From Noviherbaspirillum massiliense JC206 (lineage in GTDB: Bacteria; Pseudomonadota; Gammaproteobacteria; Burkholderiales; Burkholderiaceae_D): a DNA stretch of 64,000 nt. The notes under the pieces are model-generated. The model saw only the letters and a list, made by a program, of their open reading frames with translations, searched no databases and was not told the origin of the DNA. The stretch spans positions 374,674 to 438,673 of the forward strand of contig NZ_HE978635.1 in assembly GCF_000312045.1 (NCBI RefSeq), given 5' to 3'. This document shows, piece after piece, positions 17,651 through 27,672 of this stretch (position 1 is the first letter of the stretch; each line of letters opens with the position of its first letter). Position numbers and translations under genes: made by a program.

Positions 17651-19174
17651 ATGTCGAGTACCGATCTCGCCGCTTCCCCCGCCGCAGGCGGCACAAGCTC
17701 CGCCGCCACCACCGCCAGTCCCGACCCATCCTTGCCCTGCGCCGTGGACGAACGGCTCCCGCTCGGGAAGCTGACGACGCTCGGGCTGCAGCATGTGCTG
17801 GTCATGTATGCCGGAGCGATTGCGGTACCGCTGATCGTCGGCCGCGCATTGAAACTGGACCCGGAACAGGTCGCCGCCCTCATCAGCGCCGACCTGTTTT
17901 GCTGTGGACTCGTGACGCTGATCCAGTCACTCGGCTTCGGAAAGCTGTTCGGCATCCGCCTGCCGGTAATGATGGGCGTCACCTTCGCCTCGGTCAGCCC
18001 GATGCTGGCAATGGCGAACAATCCCTCGCTCGGCATCACCGGCATCTTTGGTGCGGTGATCGGCGCCGGCATCATTGCAATCCTGATCGCGCCTTTCGTC
18101 AGCCGCGTGCTGGCGCTGTTCCCGCCGGTGGTCACCGGTTCCGTCATTGCCATCATCGGCATCTCGCTGATGAAGGTCGGCGTGGGCTGGGCGATGGGCG
18201 GCCAGCCGTTCATGGCGAAGATCGCCGATCCGGCGTTTGCGAAGGCAGTCGAAGCGGCCAAGGCAGCCGGCACCGCGCTGCCTGCCGGCCCGGCGCCGAT
18301 GATCCCGAACCCCGCGTATGCGGCACTGGACAACCTCGGACTCGCGATGTTCGTGCTGGTGGTGATCCTGCTGATCGCCAAGTACGGCAAGGGCTTCTTC
18401 TCCAATATCACGGTCTTGTGCGGCATCGTGATCGGCACCACGGTCGCCTTTTTCCTCGGCAAGGTCAGCTTTGCCAAGGTGGCAGCCGCTAAAGCCTTTG
18501 CGATTGTCACGCCTTTCCATTTCGGCATGCCGACTTTCGATCCGATTGCCATCCTGACGATGGTGCTGGTGATGATCGTGGTGATGATCGAATCGACCGG
18601 CATGTTCCTCGCCCTGGGCGAGATGACCGGCAAGAAGATCGACCAGACGGATATCGCCCGCGGCCTGCGCGTGGACGGTCTCGGCACCCTGATCGGCGGC
18701 ATCTTCAACACCTTCCCGTACACCTCGTTCTCGCAGAACGTCGGCCTGGTCGGCGTGACCGGCGTCAAGAGCCGCTGGGTCTGCGTCGCCGCCGGCCTCA
18801 TCCTGGTGATCATGGGCGTGATTCCCAAGATCGGCGCGGCAGCCGAAGCCATCCCGCAGTTCGTGCTGGGCGGTGCCGGCCTCGTCATGTTCGGCATGGT
18901 GGCGGCAACCGGTGTGCGCATCCTGTCCGGCGTCGATTACACGAGCAACCGCAACAACCTGTTCATCGTCGCCATTTCGATCGGCTTCGGCATGGTGCCG
19001 CTGGTCGCCGAGAACTTCACCCAGCACATGCCGAAATCGCTGTCGACCCTGCTGCACAGCGGCATCCTGCTGACGGCGATTTCCGCGGTGCTGCTGAACC
19101 TGTATTTCAACGGCCTTGCATCCCGAGCGGATGCCGAGGCAGCTGCCAAGGCGAACACCCACGGCAGTGAATAA
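17651..19174 (+). CDS. NCS2-family urate/xanthine permease
   Basis: The 507-residue protein has about 14 membrane helices and the NAT signature SQNVGLVGVTG near residue 365, as well as IRLPVMMGVTFASVSPM in the central part. NCS2 members are proton symporters for xanthine or urate. Placement between the regulator and puuE points to urate as substrate. The ATG at 17651 follows GGAGAC; a TTG at 17639 is in frame but sits on that site. The N-terminal 30 residues are a low-complexity Ser/Ala/Thr tail. A 30-residue Ala/Pro-rich loop near 195-225 is longer than in most relatives as I remember them. Confidence 0.9.
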   Translation: MSSTDLAASPAAGGTSSAATTASPDPSLPCAVDERLPLGKLTTLGLQHVLVMYAGAIAVPLIVGRALKLDPEQVAALISADLFCCGLVTLIQSLGFGKLFGIRLPVMMGVTFASVSPMLAMANNPSLGITGIFGAVIGAGIIAILIAPFVSRVLALFPPVVTGSVIAIIGISLMKVGVGWAMGGQPFMAKIADPAFAKAVEAAKAAGTALPAGPAPMIPNPAYAALDNLGLAMFVLVVILLIAKYGKGFFSNITVLCGIVIGTTVAFFLGKVSFAKVAAAKAFAIVTPFHFGMPTFDPIAILTMVLVMIVVMIESTGMFLALGEMTGKKIDQTDIARGLRVDGLGTLIGGIFNTFPYTSFSQNVGLVGVTGVKSRWVCVAAGLILVIMGVIPKIGAAAEAIPQFVLGGAGLVMFGMVAATGVRILSGVDYTSNRNNLFIVAISIGFGMVPLVAENFTQHMPKSLSTLLHSGILLTAISAVLLNLYFNGLASRADAEAAAKANTHGSE

Positions 19175-19193
19175 CCCAAGCAAACCCAAGGAA

Positions 19194-20138
19194 ATGCAAA
19201 AAGAAAAATTGTATCCACGCGACCTGGTCGGCTACGGCCGCCAGGTCCCCCATGCGCAATGGCCCAACCAGGCACGGATTGCCGTCCAGTTCGTCCTCAA
19301 CTACGAAGAGGGCGGCGAAAACTGTGTGCTGCACGGGGACAAGGCGTCCGAGCAGTTTTTGTCGGAAATCGTCGGTGCCGCCGCCTATGAGGCGCGGCAC
19401 ATGTCGATGGAATCCATCTACGAGTATGGATCGCGCGCCGGCGTCTGGCGCATCCTGCGCGAGTTTGAACAGCGCAAGCTGCCGCTGACGGTATTCGGCG
19501 TGGCAATGGCCCTGCAGCGCCATCACGAGGTCACGCAAGCTTTCGTCGACCTCGGTCATGAAATCGCCTGCCACGGCTGGCGCTGGATCCACTACCAGAA
19601 CATGGACGAGGCCACTGAGCGCGAACACATGCGCATCGCGATCGAGATCCAGCGCGAGCTGACCGGCGCCGCGCCGCTGGGCTGGTATACCGGGCGCGAT
19701 TCTCCCAATACCCGCAAGCTCGTGGTGGAGCAGGGCGGTTTCACTTACGACGCCGACTATTACGGCGACGACCTGCCGTTCTGGACCGAGGTCGAGCTTT
19801 CCAACGGCAGCAGCAAGCCACACCTGGTGGTGCCGTACACGCTCGATTCCAACGACATGCGCTTTGCCACGCCGCAGGGCTTCAACACCGCCGAGCATTT
19901 CTACCAGTACCTGAAGGACAGCTTCGACGTGCTGTATGCCGAAGGCGACCCGAACGGACTGAACCAGCCGAAGATGCTGTCGATCGGCATGCACTGCCGC
20001 CTGCTTGGCCGCCCGGGACGCTTCCGCGCCCTGCAGCGCTTCCTCGACTACGTGCAGTCGCACGACAAGGTCTGGATCTGCCGCCGCATCGATATCGCCA
20101 ATCACTGGATCAACACCCATCCCTATCAGCCGAAATAA
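19194..20138 (+). CDS. puuE: allantoinase, polysaccharide-deacetylase type
   Basis: The 314-residue product is a metal-independent allantoinase of the PuuE type: YPRDLVGYGR and VQFVLNYEEGGENCVLHGD at the N-terminus, IACHGWRWIHYQ in the middle, and GWYTGRDSPNTR downstream are typical. It hydrolyses allantoin to allantoate. The ATG at 19194 gives the expected MQKEKLYPRD start; an in-frame GTG at 19167 overlapping the permease stop would add nine residues. The 3' end overlaps the uraD start by one base (TAATG), so the two are translationally coupled. Confidence 0.92.
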   Translation: MQKEKLYPRDLVGYGRQVPHAQWPNQARIAVQFVLNYEEGGENCVLHGDKASEQFLSEIVGAAAYEARHMSMESIYEYGSRAGVWRILREFEQRKLPLTVFGVAMALQRHHEVTQAFVDLGHEIACHGWRWIHYQNMDEATEREHMRIAIEIQRELTGAAPLGWYTGRDSPNTRKLVVEQGGFTYDADYYGDDLPFWTEVELSNGSSKPHLVVPYTLDSNDMRFATPQGFNTAEHFYQYLKDSFDVLYAEGDPNGLNQPKMLSIGMHCRLLGRPGRFRALQRFLDYVQSHDKVWICRRIDIANHWINTHPYQPK

Positions 20139-20653
20139 TGAGCAAGCAATTCTCGATCGACGCATTGAATGCGATGAGCGCGGAAGAATTCACGGCCGCG
20201 CTCGGCGCCATCTTCGAACACTCGCCCTGGGTGGCGCAGCGCGCCGCCGCGAAGCGGCCTTTCCGCAATCTGCAGCAGCTGCATGAGGCCATGGCGCAAG
20301 CCGTGCGCAGCGCCAGCCAGGAAGAACAGCTGGCGCTGATCCGCGCCCACCCCGAGCTGGCGGGAAAGGCCGCGGTGCGCGGCGAACTCACGGAAGAATC
20401 CACCCGCGAGCAGAAGGGCGCGGGACTCGACCAGTGCAGCCCGGAAGAGTTCGCGCGCATGCAGGACCTGAACCGACGCTACAACGACAAGTTCGGCTTC
20501 CCCTTCGTGATCGCGGTGAAGGGGCACAACCGGCAAAGCATCCTGGACAACTTTGCGAAGCGGCTGGAAAACGACCGCGCTACCGAAGCGAAGGAATGCA
20601 TCGAGCAAATCATCAGGATCGGTGGCTTCCGGCTGGCGGACGCGATCCGGTAG
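20138..20653 (+). CDS. uraD: OHCU decarboxylase
   Basis: The 171-residue protein carries the HPE motif (RAHPELAGKAAV, about residue 69) and LNRRYNDKFGFPFVIAVKG, both typical of 2-oxo-4-hydroxy-4-carboxy-5-ureidoimidazoline decarboxylase. It makes S-allantoin stereospecifically, completing the route PuuD-UraH-UraD-PuuE encoded here. Its ATG overlaps the puuE stop. No allantoate amidohydrolase is adjacent, so the pathway in this cluster stops at allantoate. Confidence 0.93.
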   Translation: MSKQFSIDALNAMSAEEFTAALGAIFEHSPWVAQRAAAKRPFRNLQQLHEAMAQAVRSASQEEQLALIRAHPELAGKAAVRGELTEESTREQKGAGLDQCSPEEFARMQDLNRRYNDKFGFPFVIAVKGHNRQSILDNFAKRLENDRATEAKECIEQIIRIGGFRLADAIR

Positions 20654-20752
20654 TTTGGAGAGCGCCATGCTGAATTCAAACAAGAAAGGCATGGCGACCT
20701 TTAAGGAGTGCTTGAGACAAGCACGATGATTGAAGTACAGCAGGGAGACATA

Positions 20753-21862
20753 ATGAAAAAAGCAACAGCCGTCCTGGGGACGCTGGCATTCCTCGGTGCA
20801 GGCAGCGCGCTGGCACAAACCAACGTGCAGGTCATGGGGGCGGTGGACATCTTCGCCGGTTCCATGCAGAACAGCGGCGACAAGGACCACCAGGCCGTGA
20901 TCAACAGCGGCGGGATGACCACATCCTGGTTCGGCTTCAAGGGTAGCGAGGACCTGGGCGGCGGCCTCAGGGCGGAGTTCGCACTGACCGGCTTCTTCCG
21001 CGGCGACACCGGTGAATCCGGCCGCTTCGGTGGCGACAACCTGTTCTCGCGCGACGCCAATGTCGCCATCGCCGGCGACTTCGGCCGGCTCCAGCTGGGC
21101 CGCGCGCTTGCCCCGAGCTTCCTGCCCACCATCCTGTTCAATCCCTTCGGCGATTCCTTCACCTTCTCGCCGCTGGTGCTGCATGCCTATGTGCCGAGCG
21201 GCCGCAGCTTCGGCGCGCGCAGCTGGGCGGCATCGAATGCGGGCGACAGTGGCTGGAGCAACCAGATCATCTATACGACGCCGACCTTCGGCGGGCTGAA
21301 GGCGAACGTGCACTACCAGTTCGGCGAAGTGGCAGGCGAGACAGGCAAGAACAATATCGCGGTGAACGCGCTGTACAACAATGGCCCGCTGGCCCTGGCT
21401 GCGTTCTACCACGACGTCGAGATCGGCAATCCGAATTCGACGAACAGCGTTCTTGATGCAACCAAACCGACCGCCTCCCTGCCTGGCCTGATCAATTACG
21501 CATCCATCGATCGCCAGAAGGGATACTTCCTCGGCGCCAGCTATAACCTCAACGTCGTGAAGCTGTTCGCGACCTTCCAGCGCAACAACGACGATACGGC
21601 GACAGCCCTGAGCATGACGGACAAGACCTACAGCGTCGGCCTGAGCGCGCCGCTCGGCCAGGGCGCGGTGCTGGCCGACTTTGCAAGCACTCGTCGCGAC
21701 GGCAGCCTGGTGGGCGACGACCTCAAGCGCGACACCCTGTCGGTCGGCTACGACTACAACCTGTCCAAGCGCACCGATGTCTATGCTGTCTACATGACGG
21801 ACAAGGTAACGGATCTCGACCGCGGCAACAGCTTTGGCGTCGGCATCCGGCATCGCTTCTGA
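20753..21862 (+). CDS. Gram-negative trimeric porin (porin_4 type)
   Basis: The 369-residue product has a signal peptide (MKKATAVLGTLAFLGAGSALA) and the barrel pattern of Burkholderiales porins: WFGFKGSEDLGGGLRAEF near the start, SRDANVAIAGDFGRLQLGR, and a C-terminal phenylalanine (GVGIRHRF) that signals outer-membrane insertion. GGGAG precedes the ATG at 20753. It follows uraD by about 100 bases and is closed by a terminator, so it may serve urate or allantoin entry, although general porins are often independently expressed. Confidence 0.92.
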   Translation: MKKATAVLGTLAFLGAGSALAQTNVQVMGAVDIFAGSMQNSGDKDHQAVINSGGMTTSWFGFKGSEDLGGGLRAEFALTGFFRGDTGESGRFGGDNLFSRDANVAIAGDFGRLQLGRALAPSFLPTILFNPFGDSFTFSPLVLHAYVPSGRSFGARSWAASNAGDSGWSNQIIYTTPTFGGLKANVHYQFGEVAGETGKNNIAVNALYNNGPLALAAFYHDVEIGNPNSTNSVLDATKPTASLPGLINYASIDRQKGYFLGASYNLNVVKLFATFQRNNDDTATALSMTDKTYSVGLSAPLGQGAVLADFASTRRDGSLVGDDLKRDTLSVGYDYNLSKRTDVYAVYMTDKVTDLDRGNSFGVGIRHRF

Positions 21863-21885
21863 GCTGATCCGGATTTGCATGAGCC

Positions 21886-21921
21886 AGCCGGTGACGGGAA
21901 CTCCCGCCGCCGGCTTTTTTT
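21886..21921 (+). terminator. Rho-independent terminator of the porin
   Basis: AGCCGG at 21886-21891 pairs with CCGGCT at 21910-21915, with an inner GGGA/TCCC pairing, followed by seven T residues. It lies 24 bases after the porin stop. Confidence 0.75.
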
Positions 21922-22035
21922 ATCTGTTGTCGCGAGGCCGACGGTTAAAGTGCTGGCGCAACTTGTCGTTAATCATTTATTCATGCAGGCAGCAGACCTG
22001 CACCTGATAGAGAACCCCGGAATGAAGAGGAAAAT

Positions 22036-23634
22036 ATGTTTCGCAATACAAGCGTAGGCATGCGGCTTGTCTACCTGATGGCCTTCAACAGCGTCTTGCT
22101 GATCCTGGCCGGCATCGCAGCTCTCGTGTCTCTTGAGCGGAGCAATGAAGTTGCACGTCATATCTATGAAGATCAGCTTGGCGCCAGTGTCCTGCTGGCC
22201 GACACCCGGTCCAACCAGGTCCTGGTGCGGGTCCTGCTGGACCAGGCGGCGTTCGCCCCGGAATCGGCGGAAGCGGGGAAACGGATCGCCGGCGCCGAAA
22301 GCTTCATGCAAAAGTCGCACGACGCCTGGAATGCCTACCTGAAGCTGATGCGCGGGGCAGAACAGCAGCGCCTCGCACAAGAAGTGGCAGTCAAGCGTGA
22401 TGCGTTCTTCAATAACGGGGTTGCTCCCCTGATCAAGGCGCTGCAGGGCGGCGACAAGGAAGCGATCCGGCGCTATGTCATGGAAACCGTTCCCGCGCTC
22501 GACCGCGAGCTGAATACGAGCAATACCGAGTTGAACAAGCTCCAGCTATCGATTGCGAAAAACCAGTACGACGCGTCCCAGCAGGATTTCAGCCGCTTCC
22601 TTACAGGCACCATCGGCTTCATACTGTTCGGCCTTCTGTCGGGCTTCTGGGCTGCATGGCTGATCCGCAAATCCATCGTGCGGCCGTTGGGAACGATGAT
22701 GGCGCAGCTCGAGCAAATCGCTGCCGGCGACCTGAGCGCCGATCTTGCCGCGCTGGGCCGCAATGAAATCGGTCGCCTGATGGAAGGCTTGCGCCGGATG
22801 CAGCACAGCCTGGCGGCGATCGTGAGCGACTTGCGCTCCGGTTCGAGCCAGATTGCCAGCGCAAGCCGCCAGATCGCCACCGGGAATGCCGATCTCTCGC
22901 AGCGCACCGAGGAGCAGGCATCCTCTCTGGAAGAAACTGCAGCCAGCATGGAAAGGCTGACCAGTACCGTTAAACAGAATACGGACAATGCCGTGCGGGC
23001 AAGCCGGCTCGCCATGGACGCTTCGAGCGTTGCCCTTGAAGGCGGGGACGCGGTGAACCGGGTGGTCTCGACCATGGATGAGATCAATGCCGCATCTGCC
23101 CGCATCGCCGACATCATCGGTGTCATCGAAGGCATCGCTTTCCAGACTAACCTGCTCGCGCTCAACGCGGCGGTGGAAGCGGCGCGTGCCGGCGAACAGG
23201 GGCGCGGATTCGCGGTGGTCGCCGGCGAGGTGCGCAATCTTGCCCACCGATCGTCCGCCGCAGCCAAGGAGATCAAGGAACTGATCAACAGTTCGGTGGA
23301 CCAGGTCCGCAGCGGCGCGGCACTGGCGGCGCAGGCCGGCAAGACCATGGAAAGAGCCGTCGAGGCAGTCGAGCGAGTCAACACCATCATGGCGGAGATC
23401 AGTGCGGCATCGACCGAACAAAGCGAAGGCCTGGGCGAGGTGAACCAGGCTGTGTCGCAGATGGATGCCGTAACCCAGCAAAACGCCGCGCTGGTCGAGC
23501 AAGCCGCTGCGGCGGCGGAGTCACTGGAAGATCAGGCGCGCAAGCTGAACGATGCCGTGGCCGAGTTCCGGCTGGCTTCCCACAATACGGGGAAGGAAGC
23601 GGCACGGGCAACGCATCTGGCGCTTCGCGGCTAA
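22036..23634 (+). CDS. methyl-accepting chemotaxis protein
   Basis: The 532-residue chemoreceptor has two membrane helices (about 11-33 and 190-212) that bracket a 155-residue periplasmic four-helix-bundle sensor of the TarH kind, then HAMP, then the signalling hairpin with [20 protein letters not shown] and [19 protein letters not shown] precedes the ATG. It lacks the C-terminal CheR-tethering pentapeptide, unlike the second receptor in this window. The gene stands alone. Ligand unknown. Confidence 0.93.
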   Translation: MFRNTSVGMRLVYLMAFNSVLLILAGIAALVSLERSNEVARHIYEDQLGASVLLADTRSNQVLVRVLLDQAAFAPESAEAGKRIAGAESFMQKSHDAWNAYLKLMRGAEQQRLAQEVAVKRDAFFNNGVAPLIKALQGGDKEAIRRYVMETVPALDRELNTSNTELNKLQLSIAKNQYDASQQDFSRFLTGTIGFILFGLLSGFWAAWLIRKSIVRPLGTMMAQLEQIAAGDLSADLAALGRNEIGRLMEGLRRMQHSLAAIVSDLRSGSSQIASASRQIATGNADLSQRTEEQASSLEETAASMERLTSTVKQNTDNAVRASRLAMDASSVALEGGDAVNRVVSTMDEINAASARIADIIGVIEGIAFQTNLLALNAAVEAARAGEQGRGFAVVAGEVRNLAHRSSAAAKEIKELINSSVDQVRSGAALAAQAGKTMERAVEAVERVNTIMAEISAASTEQSEGLGEVNQAVSQMDAVTQQNAALVEQAAAAAESLEDQARKLNDAVAEFRLASHNTGKEAARATHLALRG

Positions 23635-23676
23635 CGGTGCACCGACGGGCGCAGCGCCTGGCAGGGCCAGACGACT

Positions 23677-25860
23677 TCACCGCCCGTCTTCCACCAGCCG
23701 CAGCCGCCCGTCAAAATCCCAGACGCGCCGAATCTCGATGACGTCATAGCGGCGTCTGAGGTCGGGCGGGAAAGCCGGATAGCGCTTGCGCTGCCCGAGA
23801 ATGTTGCGCACTGCTGCATCCAGCTCGGGCGACCCTGAGCGGTGGATGGAAATGCTTTCGGTGCGGCCGTCGCTGCGCAGCGCGACAGTGACCAGCGCCA
23901 TGCCGCGCAGGCCTTCCATGCCAGCATGCATGTCATCTGCGCTGCGCTCGACAGCCTGGCGCCAGTCGTCGATATACATCTTGAGAACGATATCGTCATC
24001 GGCGCCGCCGAAGATCGTCCGGCGTCTCGATTCGGGCGCGGCCTCGGCCAGTTCGCGCGCGACCTGTGGGGCGGCGCGTGTCAGGTCGATCTTGCGCTCC
24101 TGCCGGATCGTCACCGATTCCATCTGGCTCTCGGAAAGAAGGAAGGCGCCGTCGTCGCTCTCCGTGTGCGCAGGCGCATTTTCCCTTGGTGCGGCAGGCG
24201 GCGCCGGCTCGCGCACCGAATCCGGCTCGCGCGTGTTTCCCGGAGCAGGCCTGTCCCCGGAACGATTTCCGCCGGCCGCTTCCTGACTGCCGCCGCTGCT
24301 GGCGAGTTCGCGGGGCACGCCGTCGCTTGCCGGCAAGGCCGCCTGTGCTTGCGCCTGCCCGCGCGCTTCGCGCTCCTGCGCCTCGGCTTGCGCACGGACT
24401 TCCCCCTGTCTCTTCGTTTCGGCCAGGCGTGCCTGTTCCTGCTGTTCTTCGGCCAGCCTTTGGGCAGCCTGCTGCCGCGCAAGCTCTTCGGCTTGCCGGC
24501 GCGCCTCCAACTCGGCGGCTTCGCGCCGCGCATTGTCTTCCGCCAGCCGGCGCTCTTCCAGTTGCTGCGCCCGAAGCCGCTCCTCTTCTTCGCGCAGTTG
24601 CGCCACGCGCTGTTGCTCGGCTTCCTCCACCTGAAGCCGCTGTTCCAGTTCGGCAGCTTCGCGCCTGGCGTTTTCTTCCGCTTGTCTGCTTGCTTCCAGT
24701 TGTTGCGCTCGTTGCAGTTCTTCTTCCGCACGCCGTTGTTCAGCCAGTTGTCGGGCAGCTTCCTCGGCTTGCCGGCGCGCCTGCAGCTCGGCTGCTGCCC
24801 GTTGCGCATTTTCTTCTTCCGGCCATCTTGCTTGCAGTTGCGCCTGGCGCAGCTCTTCTGCCGCGCGCTGTGCTTCCAGCCTCTGCTGGGCGGCCAGCTG
24901 TTGTGCCGCTTCTTCTGCCTGGCGCTGCGCCTCGCGCTCTGCCGCGGCACGTTGCGCGCTTTCTTCCGCAAGCCTGCGCGCTCCCATTTCCTGCGCCTGC
25001 TGCCGTGCAATTTCTTCCGCCTGCCGCACCTGTTCCGCGGCCTTGAGGCGCGCAAATTCTTCCTCGAGGCGCATCGATTCCGCCTGTATGGCCTGGCGCA
25101 GCCGTTCTTCCCTTTCTTCATTCTCTACCTGTTGCTGTGCCGGCTCGGGTGGCGCAGGAAGTGAACGGGACAGCTCTTTGGCCGGTTCGGCAGCGAGGGG
25201 TGGTGTCTCCGGGACCGGCGGTTCAGGCCTTTTCGCTGCGGGCGCCACTTCCGGTTCCGGTTCGGAGGGCGGGACGACGAATTGCTCCTGCGGGGTCGGA
25301 GCTCTGGCGATAATGGGCGGACGTGGTTTTGCCTTGGCCAGCTTGCGGCGCCTGGGGGCGCGCGCCCGGGCTTGGCGAGGGGGTTTTGTGCTTGCCGCGG
25401 CAGCATCAACGGATTTTGACGGTGGACTGATTGCTTGCGGTGGCTGCACCAGCTTCATGCCCGGGCTGGCTGGCGGCGGCTCGGCGGTGGAATGCGCAGG
25501 GACTTCGGGCAAGGCAGGGCGAGGCGGGTCCGCCGTGATTGCTTCCGGTGCAGGTGCTGCGGGCGCGACAGGGGCAGACGGTGCGGAAGCGCCTGGTGGA
25601 GAAGCGGGCTCGGCTTGCGCTGGAAGTGCCGGGGTGGACGGCATGGGTCTGGTGTCGGCATTTGCGATGCGCACGTTCAGTTGCGGCACATGCGCGCGAC
25701 GTTCCTCCCATGGCAGCTGCAGCCCGGGCAGGCCCAAGCCGCGCAGGCCGAATTGCAGCGACAGCAGCAGTCCGTGGATCAGGAGTGACAGCGTCAGGGC
25801 GATGGTGAGGCGTGCCTGGTCGCGCTTAATGGTGGCGGCTGGGCGAGGGCGCACGCTCAT
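23677..25860 (-). CDS. TonB-like protein with long repetitive coiled coil
   Basis: The 727-residue protein starts with a cytoplasmic tail and one membrane helix (about 18-38), as in TonB. A Pro/Ala-rich region (about 65-245) follows, then a 230-residue Glu/Arg/Gln/Ala coiled coil, then a polar linker and a C-terminal domain of about 100 residues (MALVTVALRSDGRTESISIH, LGQRKRYPAFPPDLRRRYDV) that resembles the TonB C-terminal fold. The coil contains four degenerate repeats of about 46 residues at about 294-481, each beginning near AEENARREAAELEARRQAEE. Ordinary TonB is near 240 residues. No exbB/exbD lies beside it. It may span the periplasm like TolA or a long TonB. Confidence 0.7.
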   Translation of the reverse strand: MSVRPRPAATIKRDQARLTIALTLSLLIHGLLLSLQFGLRGLGLPGLQLPWEERRAHVPQLNVRIANADTRPMPSTPALPAQAEPASPPGASAPSAPVAPAAPAPEAITADPPRPALPEVPAHSTAEPPPASPGMKLVQPPQAISPPSKSVDAAAASTKPPRQARARAPRRRKLAKAKPRPPIIARAPTPQEQFVVPPSEPEPEVAPAAKRPEPPVPETPPLAAEPAKELSRSLPAPPEPAQQQVENEEREERLRQAIQAESMRLEEEFARLKAAEQVRQAEEIARQQAQEMGARRLAEESAQRAAAEREAQRQAEEAAQQLAAQQRLEAQRAAEELRQAQLQARWPEEENAQRAAAELQARRQAEEAARQLAEQRRAEEELQRAQQLEASRQAEENARREAAELEQRLQVEEAEQQRVAQLREEEERLRAQQLEERRLAEDNARREAAELEARRQAEELARQQAAQRLAEEQQEQARLAETKRQGEVRAQAEAQEREARGQAQAQAALPASDGVPRELASSGGSQEAAGGNRSGDRPAPGNTREPDSVREPAPPAAPRENAPAHTESDDGAFLLSESQMESVTIRQERKIDLTRAAPQVARELAEAAPESRRRTIFGGADDDIVLKMYIDDWRQAVERSADDMHAGMEGLRGMALVTVALRSDGRTESISIHRSGSPELDAAVRNILGQRKRYPAFPPDLRRRYDVIEIRRVWDFDGRLRLVEDGR

Positions 25861-26106
25861 CTGGACTCTGGGATCTCGGGCGGTGGAATGGAGGAAGCTG
25901 TTCCAAAACTAACCCAGCGGCACGTTGCGGTCTTGTGAAAGCGCAAAACGGCGCAGCCGTGCCTGCAGTGCCGAGCGGCATGGCGCGTTGCGGACGTTCA
26001 GCGCAGCCGGGCAATATGACCTGAATCAATGACTTCTGGCAGTTCCGGCATATCGTTGATTTCGCCGTCCGGCGCACAGCGGCAAAACCAACAAGAAGGA
26101 GCCATC

Positions 26107-27282
26107 ATGTCACGTCACCAGCTTTACAGCAGCCTCATCCTGATTTCCGGCGCAATTTTCATCTCGGCATGCACCTCGGTCGCGCAAGCGCCGCAGTCCA
26201 GTCAGCAGGCAACGACCCAGCCGGCGCCAGTCCAGGCTGCACCCGCCGCTCCCGCGGCCCCGGCAGCGCCGGCAGCCGCGCCGCAAGCCGGTCTGCCGAA
26301 CGTGATGATCCTCGCCACCGGCGGAACGATCGCCGGCTCGGGTGCCACCAGCACTACCACGGTCGGCTACACCGCCGCCACGGTCGGCGTGGATGCCTTG
26401 ATTGCTGCCGTGCCAGAACTCAAGAAAGTCGCGAATGTGAGGGGCGAGCAGGTGTTCCAGATCGCCAGCGAGAACATGAACAATGATTACTGGCTGAAGC
26501 TGGCCAAGCGCGTCAATACCCTGCTGGCACAGAGCGATGTGGATGGCATCGTGATCACGCACGGCACCGATACCATTGAGGAAACCGCCTATTTCCTCGA
26601 CCTCGTGGTCAAGAGCAGAAAGCCGGTCGTGGTGGTGGGCGCGATGCGTCCTTCCACTGCATTGTCCGCCGACGGTCCGCTGAATCTGTACAACGCCGTC
26701 ATCCTTGCGGGAAGCAAGGAAGCGGTCGGCAAGGGTGTGCTGGTTGCAATGAATGACCAGATCAATGCCGCGCGTGAAGTGACCAAGACCAATACTTTCA
26801 CAACAGACACGTTCAAGGCGCCGGAACTCGGGATGCTGGGCTATATTCAGGGTGGCAAGGTATTCTTTTATCGCTTACCGACCCGCAGGCATACGGCTGA
26901 TACCGAATTTGACGTATCGAATCTCAACGCGTTGCCGCAAGTCGATATCGTCTACGGTTATGCAAACATGAACCCGATTGGCCTGAATGCATTCGTGGCA
27001 AATGGCGCCAAGGGAATTGTCCACGCCGGTGTCGGCGACGGCAGTCTTGCCAATGCCGTCAAGCCCGCCCTGATCGAGGCGCGCAAGAAAGGCGTGATCA
27101 TCGTGCGTTCCAGCCGCGTTGGTCAGGGCATCGTGGCGCGCAATGGGGAAGCCAACGATGACCAGCTCGATTTCGTGGTATCCGACACGCTCAATCCGCA
27201 AAAAGCGCGCATCCTGCTGATGCTGGCCTTGACCAGGACCAATGACACGCGGGCGATACAGCGGATGTTTTACACTTACTGA
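26107..27282 (+). CDS. ansB: type II L-asparaginase, predicted lipoprotein
   Basis: The 391-residue product begins with a lipoprotein signal (ILISGAIFISAC, lipobox ISAC, Cys22). A 35-residue Ala/Pro/Gln linker follows, then the asparaginase fold with the catalytic threonine in ATGGTIAGSG (about 72) and the second motif THGTDT (about 152). It would hydrolyse asparagine to aspartate and ammonia in the periplasm. AAGGAG precedes the ATG at 26107; the longer frame from 26029 would hide the signal. Classical periplasmic AnsB uses a cleaved signal, so lipid anchoring plus a Pro/Ala spacer is a variation. Confidence 0.88.
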   Translation: MSRHQLYSSLILISGAIFISACTSVAQAPQSSQQATTQPAPVQAAPAAPAAPAAPAAAPQAGLPNVMILATGGTIAGSGATSTTTVGYTAATVGVDALIAAVPELKKVANVRGEQVFQIASENMNNDYWLKLAKRVNTLLAQSDVDGIVITHGTDTIEETAYFLDLVVKSRKPVVVVGAMRPSTALSADGPLNLYNAVILAGSKEAVGKGVLVAMNDQINAAREVTKTNTFTTDTFKAPELGMLGYIQGGKVFFYRLPTRRHTADTEFDVSNLNALPQVDIVYGYANMNPIGLNAFVANGAKGIVHAGVGDGSLANAVKPALIEARKKGVIIVRSSRVGQGIVARNGEANDDQLDFVVSDTLNPQKARILLMLALTRTNDTRAIQRMFYTY

Positions 27283-27672
27283 ATTGATACACCCTTGTGC
27301 CATTCCGTTGCCGGTCTGGCATATCTGAATGCAACGTTAAATCCGCCAGCATCGGGGCATGCGCTGCATCGACGCGCATGCCCGCTTGCCACTTCATTAT
27401 CTGTTTCCGGTTGCCAGGCTTTTAATCGGCAGCAAGACACTCCGATACAATTCCCTGCAGGCCCGACACTTGCGTGATACATTTCGCGCTCAAAATACGG
27501 TTGATGCGAGGACATAGCACTTCGCCAACCCGTCCCAATTCTTGCTCGCCGCAACAGCCTTGATACAGGTGCAGCGGATGCCGCCAACCGGCGACTGATG
27601 CCCGTTTCGCGAACCAATTGCCATCGACTGTTGCCCAAACGCCAAAACCTTTTACACTCAAGGGAGAAATGA
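27283..27672. other. intergenic region before the RND operon
   Basis: The 390 bases hold no frame with a ribosome binding site and no recognisable protein. No clear terminator for ansB was found. The efflux operon promoter presumably lies in the last 150 bases, but no convincing -35/-10 pair can be named. Confidence 0.4.
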
